A stretch of 24,861 nucleotides of DNA from an uncultured Collinsella sp. (GTDB taxonomy: Bacteria > Actinomycetota > Coriobacteriia > Coriobacteriales > Coriobacteriaceae), in the NCBI GenBank assembly GCA_900759565.1, contig CAAEVV010000025.1:1-24861 (forward strand), given 5' to 3'. Position numbers and translations under genes: made by a program. Of the stretch, positions 14,216 to 20,930 are shown one piece after another (within the stretch, counting starts at the first letter, position 1; each line of letters opens with the position of its first letter). Under the pieces are notes generated by a model. It saw only the letters and a program-made list of their open reading frames with translations, was not told where the DNA came from and did no database searches.

Positions 14216-15124
14216 TTACTTGCGCATCAATCCGCCGCGCTCGTCGATGGCGTCCCAGAAGGCGCTGGCAAAGCGAGGATCGCTTGCGGCCATGAGGGCG
14301 TTGGTGGCCATCCAGCCAGACGGGGTGCCGGTGTCGTAGCCCGACAGCGGGTCGATAACGACAGCGTACATAGCCTCGCGATCGAGCGAGCGGGCCATGG
14401 CGTCGGTGAGCTGAATCTCGCCGCCCTTGCCGGCCTGCTGATCAGCGAGCAGGTCCATGACCAGCGGGCTCAGCAGATAACGGCCGACAATGTACAGGTT
14501 GGACGGAGCCGCCTCGGGAGCGGGCTTCTCGACCAGACCGCCGATACGCCAGACAGCGCCCGGCTCTGCATCGGCAACGTCCTCGGCGCCCTCGAGCGAA
14601 CCGACGCGCTCACCGGCGATAACGCCGTAGCGGCTGACTTCCTCGGGCGAGCAAGCAGCGACGGCGATAACCGAAGCGCCACCGTGCTCCTTGGAAACGG
14701 CGAGCATCTTGTCGCAGATGTCGCGGTTAGGCACAACGTAGTCGCCCAGAAGAACCAGGAAGTTCTCCCCTGCCACGGCGTCGGCAGCAGAGCGGATAGC
14801 ATGGCCGAGGCCCTTGGGCTCGTACTGATAGCGGAAGTCGACCGGCATACCGCCAGCGTGGGCGACGGCATCGGCATAGGCGTTCTTGCCGCGCTCGCGC
14901 AGCAGGTTCTCGAGCGAGCGATCGGGCTGGAAGTAGTTCAGCAGCTCGGGCTTGCCGGGAGAAGTAACGATGATGGCGTCGTCGACTTCCTCGGGGTCGA
15001 GCGCCTCCTCGACGACGTACTGAATGACGGGCTTGTCGAGCACCGGCAGCATCTCTTTGGGCGTGCACTTGGTGCCAGGCAGAAAACGCGTGCCAAGACC
15101 GGCGGCGGGGATGATTGCCTTCAT
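14216..15124 (-). CDS. galU: UTP-glucose-1-phosphate uridylyltransferase
   Basis: Makes UDP-glucose from UTP and glucose-1-phosphate, a precursor for cell-envelope glycans and galactose metabolism. The 302-residue protein opens with MKAIIPAAGLGTRFLPGTKC and then TPKEMLPVLDKPVIQYVVEE, the nucleotide-binding signature of bacterial GalU. EPKGLGHAI, LLGDYVV and the late NLYIVGRYLLSP segment also fit the family. The ATG at 15124 was chosen because the family begins at MKAIIPAAG; AAAGGA is rather far (12 bases), and a TTG three codons upstream is an alternative. It has its own promoter and a strong terminator, so it is a single-gene unit inserted between rplL and rpoB. Confidence 0.95.
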   Translation of the reverse strand: MKAIIPAAGLGTRFLPGTKCTPKEMLPVLDKPVIQYVVEEALDPEEVDDAIIVTSPGKPELLNYFQPDRSLENLLRERGKNAYADAVAHAGGMPVDFRYQYEPKGLGHAIRSAADAVAGENFLVLLGDYVVPNRDICDKMLAVSKEHGGASVIAVAACSPEEVSRYGVIAGERVGSLEGAEDVADAEPGAVWRIGGLVEKPAPEAAPSNLYIVGRYLLSPLVMDLLADQQAGKGGEIQLTDAMARSLDREAMYAVVIDPLSGYDTGTPSGWMATNALMAASDPRFASAFWDAIDERGGLMRK

Positions 15125-15220
15125 GTTATTCAAAGATCCTTTCGCAGGCGCAAAAGCGCCCCATGCGTGCGGCACACAGCCGCAGACCAAATTGCGATAC
15201 CCAAGCATCTTACCGCTGGA

Positions 15221-15248
15221 ACTATATGTCGCTACAAGGCAGAGACAA
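15221..15248 (-). promoter_or_regulatory. galU promoter
   Basis: On the minus strand, TTGTCT (15243-15248) and TATAGT (15221-15226) are 16 bp apart, 97 bp upstream of the galU ATG. The leader holds two short perfect hairpins, TGCGGC-TGTGT-GCCGCA and GGCGC-TTTT-GCGCC (15147-15160), of unknown role. The rest of the 314-bp gap contains only the rplL terminator. Confidence 0.55.
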
Positions 15249-15370
15249 TTCTTCAGCAGGTCAACGCAAATTATTGCTCGAATGGTGCAATTTTATTGCC
15301 CAACGGCAGGGCGCCCGATACGACGCAAATCACAGAACATGGCAGTTTGAGCTACCGATGTCGAGGGACC

Positions 15371-15411
15371 GAAAAACAAAAAAGACGGGGCTCGCAATGC
15401 GAACCCCGTCT
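15371..15411 (-). terminator. intrinsic terminator of rplJL
   Basis: A 13-bp stem with one mismatch (15383-15395 with 15399-15411, 3-base loop) is followed on the minus strand by TTTTTTGTTTTTC. It starts about 28 bp after the rplL stop and separates rplJL from galU. Confidence 0.9.
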
Positions 15412-15438
15412 GCAAAGAAATCTGGCGAGAAAGCCTGA

Positions 15439-15816
15439 TTACTTGAGGGTGACAGCAGCGCCAGCAGCCTCGAGCTTCTCCTTGGCAGCCTCGGCGTCCT
15501 CCTTCTTGGCACCCTCGAGAACAGCCTTGGGAGCGCCCTCGACGACCTCCTTGGCCTCCTTCAGGCCAAGGTTGGTGAGCTCACGGACGGCCTTGATGAC
15601 CTGGATCTTGTTGTCGCCGAAGCCCTCGAGCACGACGTCAAACTCGGTCTTCTCCTCGGCCTCAGCGGCGCCAGCAGCGGGAGCGGCGACAACAGCGGCA
15701 GGAGCAGCGGCGGAAACGCCGAAGGTGTCCTCGATAGCCTTGACGAGCTCGGAAGCCTCGAGAAGGGTCATTTCCTTAAGAGCATCGATGATCTCATCGG
15801 TGGTAAGCTTAGCCAT
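15439..15816 (-). CDS. rplL: 50S ribosomal protein L7/L12
   Basis: The stalk protein bL12, which recruits translational GTPases to the ribosome. The 125-residue product starts MAKLTTDEIIDALKEMTLLE, has the Ala/Gly-rich hinge near the middle (AAAPAAVVAAPAAGAAEAEE) and the conserved C-terminal domain with KIQVIKAVRELTNLGLKEAK and the final AAGAAVTLK. The ATG at 15816 was chosen because the family begins at this point and AAAGGA precedes it; upstream in-frame codons are not needed. It lies 102 bp after rplJ in a two-gene operon and is followed by a strong terminator. Confidence 0.97.
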   Translation of the reverse strand: MAKLTTDEIIDALKEMTLLEASELVKAIEDTFGVSAAAPAAVVAAPAAGAAEAEEKTEFDVVLEGFGDNKIQVIKAVRELTNLGLKEAKEVVEGAPKAVLEGAKKEDAEAAKEKLEAAGAAVTLK

Positions 15817-15918
15817 TTCTAAGTCCTTTCGGTTTCCGTGTCTGTGCACGGAGATCAGTTAAAACACGGCGCGAATGCGCCAGGGGTGCGGCGTTGCCGC
15901 CGCGGGTGAAAACAGCGA

Positions 15919-16440
15919 CTAGGCTGCCTTCTGCTCGGAGACCTGCTGAATCGAACGAGCGAGACCAGAGGAAACGCCGTTGACGCAGACAGCGATGTCG
16001 CGAGCGAAACCGGAGATGAGACCGGCGATCTGGCCGAGAAGCTGATCCTTGGTGGGCAGCTCGGCGATAGCCTTAACATCATCAGCGGAAACGGCCTTGC
16101 CGTCGGAGATACCGCCCTTGATCTCAAGGACGCCCTTGGACTTAGCGGAGAAGTCCTTAAGGGCCTTAGCGGCCTCGACCGGCTCGGACTCGTAGAACAC
16201 ATAAGCGACGGGGCCGGCGAGGATCTCGTCGATCTCGGGCTGCTCCTGGTTCTTGAGGGCGATCTTGACCAGGTTGTTCTTGTAGACCTTCATCTCGGCG
16301 CCGCACTCGCGAAGCTGATGACGCAGCTCCTGAGCCTGCTTAACCGTCAGACCGTTGTAGTTGACGACGAACAGACCGGCGTTCTCGGCGATACGGGACT
16401 CGATCTCTGCAACCTTGTCGATTTTGTACTGCTGGGGCAT
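15919..16440 (-). CDS. rplJ: 50S ribosomal protein L10
   Basis: uL10, the base of the L10-(L7/L12) stalk. The 173-residue product has the usual length and recognisable motifs: GLFVVNYNGLTVKQAQELR, ECGAEMKVYKNNLVKIAL and the central AYVFYESEPVEAAKALKDF. The ATG at 16440 has GAGGAGG six bases upstream. In other bacteria the L10-L12 complex represses its own operon by binding an mRNA leader; a matching leader precedes this gene, followed by a hairpin with a T-run that can act as attenuator. The upstream gene is an unrelated aminotransferase: rplK-rplA, often next to rplJ, are not in this window. Confidence 0.97.
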   Translation of the reverse strand: MPQQYKIDKVAEIESRIAENAGLFVVNYNGLTVKQAQELRHQLRECGAEMKVYKNNLVKIALKNQEQPEIDEILAGPVAYVFYESEPVEAAKALKDFSAKSKGVLEIKGGISDGKAVSADDVKAIAELPTKDQLLGQIAGLISGFARDIAVCVNGVSSGLARSIQQVSEQKAA

Positions 16441-16505
16441 GAATTACACCTCCTCGAATTCTTTCCGGGCACGGTCCGCCACAAGGACGTGACGGGGGCA
16501 TGTCC

Positions 16506-16542
16506 AAAAAGAAAGCCCCCGCGCTGCATGAGCGACGGGGGC
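16506..16542 (-). terminator. attenuator hairpin in the rplJ leader
   Basis: On the minus strand, GCCCCCGTCGCT pairs with AGCGCGGGGGC (16515-16542, one bulged base), followed by TTTCTTTTT. It lies between the L10-type leader and the rplJ start, about 65 bp upstream of the ribosome binding site, where transcription attenuators of this operon are found in Firmicutes. Confidence 0.75.
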
Positions 16543-16562
16543 GAGAAGACATATCTACTCGA

Positions 16563-16630
16563 CCACCTCGGCTGGCGGGAAGTCCCATTAAGCTCGCGGG
16601 TAAGACCCGTTTGCGCCGGCTGTCTCTGGC
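16563..16630 (-). ncRNA. ribosomal protein L10 leader
   Basis: The transcript between the promoter and the attenuator carries AGACAGCCGGCG, then TTAATGGGACTTC, then CCAGCCGAGG. The order AGACAGC...TTAA...GCCGAGG resembles the L10 leader RNA known from Firmicutes and Actinobacteria, which binds the L10-L12 complex. The boundaries are approximate. The match is from memory of the motif, not from a covariance model. Confidence 0.65.
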
Positions 16631-16656
16631 AGCGGATTCGTGCGTGAACCGAAAGT

Positions 16657-16685
16657 ATTATGGCGGGGACCCCGGCGTCGGTCAA
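16657..16685 (-). promoter_or_regulatory. rplJL promoter
   Basis: On the minus strand, TTGACC (16680-16685) and CATAAT (16657-16662) are exactly 17 bp apart, a strong housekeeping promoter. Transcription from about 16650 gives a leader of about 210 nt. The -35 box lies inside the imperfect outer palindrome around element B. Confidence 0.75.
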
Positions 16686-16891
16686 CGGGCGCGAGGATTC
16701 GTACACAAACCCTGCATACGCTCCGGCCGGGAGGGGCAGGGCGAGTTTTCCGCTCGATCAAGTCCTGGGCTCGCACGAAGGCCACATTAAGTGGCCTTCG
16801 GCTCGTGCGGAATCTACGGAAAACTCGCCCTGCCCCTCCCGGCCGGAGCTACGTTGCCTTTGCTGCGAATCCTCGTGTCCGTTGGCCGGCG
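16676..16891. repeat. imperfect outer palindrome around element B
   Basis: Outside the perfect arms of element B, 16676-16701 and the reverse complement of 16866-16891 match at 22 of 26 positions, and all four differences are transitions. The left copy contains the -35 box of the rplJ promoter; the right copy has TTGGCC in its place on the plus strand and lacks a well-spaced -10 box. This suggests an old inverted duplication of about 90-110 bp pivoting on the element core. A short hairpin at 16893-16922 adjoins it, without a T-run. Confidence 0.75.
16720..16849. repeat. nested long-hairpin element B, upstream of the rplJ promoter
   Basis: A perfect 33-bp inverted repeat (16720-16752 with 16817-16849) encloses a 64-bp centre with a perfect 9-bp stem (16777-16785 with 16791-16799) and the loop ATTAA. 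The core 16761-16812 differs from that of element A by one single-base gap and one base pair, which changes in both strands (A-T at 16778/16798, G-C at 3814/3834). The outer arms are GC-rich and unrelated to those of A. The left arm lies 35 bp upstream of the rplJ -35 box, and the right arm about 95 bp after the aminotransferase stop. Confidence 0.9.
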
Positions 16892-16944
16892 CGCCCCACG
16901 CATAACCCTTATGTCGGTGGGCTGATGTGTTGCGTCCCGTTGGG

Positions 16945-18081
16945 CTATAAGGTTGAAATGAAGGTGGACAGGCGATTTAGGCCTTCGTCCAGGTTTTCGT
17001 CGGAGACGCAGTAGCTGAGGCGGATGTGGCCTTCGGTGCCGAAACAGTCGCCCGGGACTAGGGCTACATTGGCCTCTTTGATGGCTTTGATGCAGAAGCC
17101 CTCGCTGGTTAGGCCGAACTTTTTGATGCTCGGGAAAGTGTAGAAGGCTCCTGCGGGCTCTACTACGTCGAGGCCCATGGCGTCTAAAGCTGCGAGCACG
17201 CGTTCGCGACGGGCTCGGTAGGCTTTGAGCATGGGGGTTGGGTCGACGGTCAGGGCTCGGGCCGCGGCGTCCATCTCGAAGGAGACGGCGCTCGATACTA
17301 GGTATTGGTGAGCTTTTGCGATCTCGGCGATGACGGGTGCCGCTGCTGCGAGCCAGCCCAGGCGCCAGCCGGTCATGGCCCAGGGCTTGGAGAAGCTCTC
17401 GATGACGACCGTCTGATCGCGAAGCTCCGGGTGATGCTGGGCAAAGCGCTCGTAGCCATCCACATAAACCAGGCGGTTGTATACGTCGTCGCAGACCACG
17501 CAGATGCCCGTCTGCTCCGCCACGTGCGCCACGGCGTCAAGCGAAGCCGCGTTGAGGATACAGCCCGTAGGATTGTTGGGCGAGCAGATGACGATGGCCT
17601 TGGTCGCCGGCGTCACACAGGCACGAAGCGCATCCTCGTCAATCTGAAATTGCGCAGGCTCCGTATCCAAAAAGACTGCTTTGGCGTGGTTGGCCACGAC
17701 GATGCTCTCGTACAGGCCAAAGGCCGGCGTGGGGATAATGACCTCGTCGCCGGGGTTGAGCATAGCCATGAATGTTGCCGACAGTGCCTCGGTCGCACCG
17801 TCGGTCAGGATGACCTCATCGGCGGAAAACGCCAGGCCCGCGTCATCCATATATTTGGACAGTGCATCACGCAGGGCGGGGCGACCGTTGTTGGGCGGAT
17901 AGTGCGTGTCACCGCGGTCCAGTGCGGCGGTCACCTCGGCACTAATCACATCGGGCGTGGGAAAATCGGGCTCGCCAAGCGCAAGCGCGATGCACCCCGG
18001 GTGCTGGGCGGCGAGCGCGTTGATCCGGCGGATACCGGAGGGCTTGAGCGTGGCAAGCGAGGTATTCATGGGCAGTCGCAT
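16945..18081 (-). CDS. PLP-dependent aminotransferase, class I/II
   Basis: A fold-type I aminotransferase of the aspartate aminotransferase family. The 378-residue protein has LGEPDF near residue 36-41, the SPNNPTG motif at 168-174, the CDDVY segment at 197-201 (Asp198 and Tyr201 at the PLP pyridine ring), the Schiff-base lysine K232 in SFSKPWAMTGWRLG, and R240, which fits the substrate-carboxylate role. The amino-acid substrate cannot be fixed from sequence; branched-chain, aromatic or aspartate substrates are possible. The ATG at 18081 has AAAGGA five bases upstream. It is divergent from the plus-strand gene at 18175, with 93 bp between them, and is followed by element B rather than a classic terminator. 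Confidence 0.92.
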   Translation of the reverse strand: MRLPMNTSLATLKPSGIRRINALAAQHPGCIALALGEPDFPTPDVISAEVTAALDRGDTHYPPNNGRPALRDALSKYMDDAGLAFSADEVILTDGATEALSATFMAMLNPGDEVIIPTPAFGLYESIVVANHAKAVFLDTEPAQFQIDEDALRACVTPATKAIVICSPNNPTGCILNAASLDAVAHVAEQTGICVVCDDVYNRLVYVDGYERFAQHHPELRDQTVVIESFSKPWAMTGWRLGWLAAAAPVIAEIAKAHQYLVSSAVSFEMDAAARALTVDPTPMLKAYRARRERVLAALDAMGLDVVEPAGAFYTFPSIKKFGLTSEGFCIKAIKEANVALVPGDCFGTEGHIRLSYCVSDENLDEGLNRLSTFISTL

Positions 18082-18174
18082 GGCGTTCCTTTCGTAAGGG
18101 TTGCACTAGGATAGCGCGGCGGGGCGCCGCCAGACGGTGTAACCTAAACGGAAACGAGCCGGAAAGGAGATGGC

Positions 18175-18831
18175 ATGGAGACAATCACGCGTGGCGACGT
18201 ACCAAAAACACTGCACACCATTGCGTATATCAGTATTCCCAATAGCGCCGATCTTGATTTTTTGCTCTGGGACCTGCAGGATGCCATCGCCGCCTATGCT
18301 CAACTTTCCGGCACCGCACTCCCCCGCCCGGTCGACTTGAAGGCAAATGACGCCGGCAACGTTGCCGATGGCATCGTGCTGGCCATTGAAGATGTGGCTG
18401 ACGATGAGACGTTGACAGCCATCGAGCAGGCGCTTGAGCGCTTTGGCGGTACGGGAACGCGCGTCTATGCCGCGATTCGAGCCGCACAAGAGGGCACTGA
18501 GCAGGCGCGTGGGACCGCTGTTCGCCTGCACAAGGCATGTGAGCGCCATGACCAATTGTGGTGTGGCGGCATTGCCATCTGCGCCGGCAGCGGCATCGCA
18601 GCGCTTCGTCGCTCCCCGCGCATGGGACTCTTGCGGCGACCGTTTTCGGAGGCCATGGACAAGCTCGTGGGCGCCGTTCGCATGGGGTGTTCCGTCGAAC
18701 ACGCGCAGAAGCTCGGTGGCGCCGCAACGGGTGGCGTCGACACCGACGGCATGGTGCGCGCCACGTCTGCGCTGCCCACACCGATCTGGCACGCCGTTAT
18801 GAGGCATCTTGCCGAGCACTCAAACTGCTAA
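18175..18831 (+). CDS. protein of unknown function, faintly flavodoxin-like
   Basis: The only plus-strand gene recognised. It encodes 218 residues with a good AAAGGAG five bases before the ATG. I do not recognise the family with certainty. Its layout (an N-terminal strand segment IAYISIPNS, a middle GIVLAIEDVA, a later RVYAAIRAAQEG and LWCGGIAICAGSGI, then a basic RRSPRMGLLRRPFSEAMDKL stretch) faintly resembles the second half of multimeric flavodoxin or NADPH-dependent FMN reductase proteins. The phosphate-binding loop expected near the N-terminus is not evident. No signal peptide or membrane segment is clear. Its TAA stop overlaps the stop of the convergent glycosylase-like gene by 3 bases. 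Existence as a gene is likely; function is open. Confidence 0.75.
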   Translation: METITRGDVPKTLHTIAYISIPNSADLDFLLWDLQDAIAAYAQLSGTALPRPVDLKANDAGNVADGIVLAIEDVADDETLTAIEQALERFGGTGTRVYAAIRAAQEGTEQARGTAVRLHKACERHDQLWCGGIAICAGSGIAALRRSPRMGLLRRPFSEAMDKLVGAVRMGCSVEHAQKLGGAATGGVDTDGMVRATSALPTPIWHAVMRHLAEHSNC

Positions 18832-19397
18832 ATCGAAAAAGCCTGCCAATCAACGGCTTCACTCCAGCGCTCGACAAGGCGTTCCAGACGCCACGCCGCA
18901 TTGGCGGGACTTGTCGACGGCAGAACGATGGCCGGCAGCCCGGTGCGCTCTTGTAGATAGCGCTTGTAGAGCCGGCCAGCTGTACCACCGTTGCATATCA
19001 CCTGCTCAATGGGAGCTGCGCCGGTAATGCGCTCGATATGTGCCGGCACAACGTTACGAATGCTCGCATCGCTCGAGCCCTTAATGTCGCAGCTCTCGAT
19101 CACGTCCCACAGGGCCACGCCGCCGTTCAGCAGCATAGCCCGCTTGGCGGCAATCGAGGCGTCAAGCGTCACGGGCTCGCCGCTCGCCAAAGAGTCTCCC
19201 TCGTTGGGCGGCACGGGCGCACCAAGGCACGCGGCCATCACGCGCCAAAAGCGGTTCTGCGGATTGCCATAGTAGAAGGCATTGGCACGCGAGAGCACCG
19301 AGGGAAACGACCCCAGCACCAAAACGCGCGAGCGCTCGTCAAACACGGGCTCAAACCCATGCTCAATATGCTGATAGCCCTCGTCCGGCGCAGTCAT
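18828..19397 (-). CDS. hypoxanthine/uracil-DNA glycosylase-like protein
   Basis: A 189-residue protein of the uracil-DNA glycosylase superfamily, closest by motif memory to the deoxyinosine (hypoxanthine) DNA glycosylase group. VLVLGSFPSVLSR at about 25-37 is the GSxPS-type active-site loop. NPQNRFWRVMAACLG at about 45-59 is the second hallmark. A late LPSTSPANA segment (about 155-165) corresponds to the DNA-intercalation motif. Such enzymes remove deaminated bases before base-excision repair. It starts at ATG 19397, three bases after the amylase stop, and is probably co-transcribed with that gene. Its TAG stop overlaps the stop of the convergent plus-strand gene. Confidence 0.88.
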   Translation of the reverse strand: MTAPDEGYQHIEHGFEPVFDERSRVLVLGSFPSVLSRANAFYYGNPQNRFWRVMAACLGAPVPPNEGDSLASGEPVTLDASIAAKRAMLLNGGVALWDVIESCDIKGSSDASIRNVVPAHIERITGAAPIEQVICNGGTAGRLYKRYLQERTGLPAIVLPSTSPANAAWRLERLVERWSEAVDWQAFSI

Positions 19398-19400
19398 GAA

Positions 19401-20777
19401 TTAGGCCCTCAGCAGATAACGCACCTCATAGGGCGCAAGTTCAAGGGAGCCTGTCAGCTCGACCGTGGGCGCATCGTCGGCAAGCAGGTCGACGAAGGAG
19501 CCGTTGAGTTCGCCGGCTCCAAAGGTGTAAGGCTCACCCACGGCATTCACCGCCACGAGTACCGTCGCGTCGTCGCAGGCGCGCTCGAACAGCAGCTGCT
19601 TGTTCTGGATCACCACGTTGCGATAGGCACCGTAGTTGAGGGCACGGGCTGCCGCGTCGTTTGCCGAGCGCAGGTGCGCGAGCTGCTTGATGAAGGCCGT
19701 CAGCTCGTTGGGCGCAGGCTCATCGAGCGCAGGTCGCAGCGCCCAGTCGCCATCGGGGCCGCCCTTTTCGCCGGCAATTCCCCACTCGCTGCCGTAGTAG
19801 ACGCACGGGATGCCCGGCATGCCAAAGAGCATGCCGTAGGCGGGACGCAGGCAGAACTTGTCGGTAAGGATGCTTGCCAGGCGCGGCACGTCGTGGTTGT
19901 CGACAAACGACAGCAGGTGCTTGCCACGGTAGATGCACCAGGGGTCGCCGCCAAACTGACGGTGCAGCGAGTGCGCGATCTCGAACATGTTGACCGAGTT
20001 AAAGCTAGAGTACAGGCCCTTGTAGCACTCGTAGTTGGTGCAGGAGTCGAGCATCTCGTCGTTGACGATCTGGTTGTAGTCGCCGTGGAGCGTCTCGCCG
20101 ATCAGCACAAAGTCGGGCTTGAGCTCACGGGTAAAGGCGTGCAGGCGGCGCATAAAGTCGCGGTCGAGCATATAGGCGACGTCCAGGCGCAGGCCGTCGA
20201 CGCCAAAGACGTCGGCCCAACGGCGCACGGACTCGAGCAGGTAATCGACCACAGCGGGATTTTGCAGGTTGAGCTTCACAAGCTCAAAATGGCCTTCCCA
20301 GCCCTCGTACCAAAAGCCGTCGCCGTAGCAGGAGCCGCCGTCAAAGCTAATGTGGAACCAATCCTTGTAGGGCGAGTCCCACTTACGCTCCTGCACATCG
20401 CGGAAGGCCCAAAAGCCACGGCCCACATGGTTAAAGACGGCATCGAGCACCACGCGGATGCCGTGGGCATGCAGCGTCTCGCACACGGCGGCAAAGTCGG
20501 CATCCCCACCCAGGCGTCGATCGATATGGCGTAGGCTGCGCGTATCGTAGCCGTGGCTATCAGACTCGAGCGGCGGGTTGATCAGCACAGCGCCAATACC
20601 GAGTTCTTGCAGGTAGTCGGCCCATTGGGCGATTTTCATGATAGGAGCATCGGGGTTGGGCGCGGCGTTGGCAGCCTGGGCGAGTTCATCCTCGGCAACG
20701 GGTGCGGCGTTTTCGCGCGGAGCCCCGCAAAAGCCCAGCGGATAGATCTGATAGAACGTCGTCTCGTATGCCCACAT
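19401..20777 (-). CDS. alpha-amylase family glycoside hydrolase (GH13)
   Basis: A 458-residue GH13 TIM-barrel enzyme acting on alpha-1,4-glucans or maltodextrins. Conserved region I is DAVFNH (112-117), region II GLRLDVA with nucleophile D199 and R197, region III IGET with acid/base E228, and region IV FVDNHD with D296. There is no signal peptide, so it is probably cytoplasmic and acts on imported oligosaccharides. It lacks the N-terminal CBM34 domain of classical neopullulanases and cyclomaltodextrinases but carries a short beta domain at the C-terminus. The start ATG at 20777 follows GGAGG by five bases. A TACAAT-type -10 box at 20813-20818 has no convincing -35. The exact substrate (pullulan, maltodextrin, starch) is not decidable here. 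Confidence 0.93.
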   Translation of the reverse strand: MWAYETTFYQIYPLGFCGAPRENAAPVAEDELAQAANAAPNPDAPIMKIAQWADYLQELGIGAVLINPPLESDSHGYDTRSLRHIDRRLGGDADFAAVCETLHAHGIRVVLDAVFNHVGRGFWAFRDVQERKWDSPYKDWFHISFDGGSCYGDGFWYEGWEGHFELVKLNLQNPAVVDYLLESVRRWADVFGVDGLRLDVAYMLDRDFMRRLHAFTRELKPDFVLIGETLHGDYNQIVNDEMLDSCTNYECYKGLYSSFNSVNMFEIAHSLHRQFGGDPWCIYRGKHLLSFVDNHDVPRLASILTDKFCLRPAYGMLFGMPGIPCVYYGSEWGIAGEKGGPDGDWALRPALDEPAPNELTAFIKQLAHLRSANDAAARALNYGAYRNVVIQNKQLLFERACDDATVLVAVNAVGEPYTFGAGELNGSFVDLLADDAPTVELTGSLELAPYEVRYLLRA

Positions 20778-20848
20778 AACAGCCTCCCGGTAAGCTCAAC
20801 ACAACGACATCCATTGTATGCCCAGCTCGTATCCTCTTCCCCAAAATA

Positions 20849-20915
20849 AGTTGCGGTGGAATAGTTCCTGCTTGGACCTTCAGAGGCCTTAAACAGGAAC
20901 TATTCCACCGCAACT
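20849..20915. repeat. hairpin element D between the MFS and amylase genes
   Basis: A perfect 22-bp inverted repeat (20849-20870 with 20894-20915) has a 23-base centre that can form a small CCT-TCAG-AGG hairpin. The outer flanks are also alike: TCCCC lies 5-6 bases outside each arm. On the minus strand the stem is followed by TTATTTT, so it may double as terminator of the MFS gene. Its arms do not resemble those of A, B or C. The perfect arms around a small inner hairpin recall the layout of A and B. Confidence 0.85.
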
Positions 20916-20930
20916 GATGAGGGGACGTGA

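Noticed and set aside
18082..18174. Paired divergent promoters between the aminotransferase and the plus-strand gene
   Set aside because: A TATCCT-like -10 near 18108 exists on the minus strand, but no -35 at a suitable distance, and nothing convincing on the plus strand.
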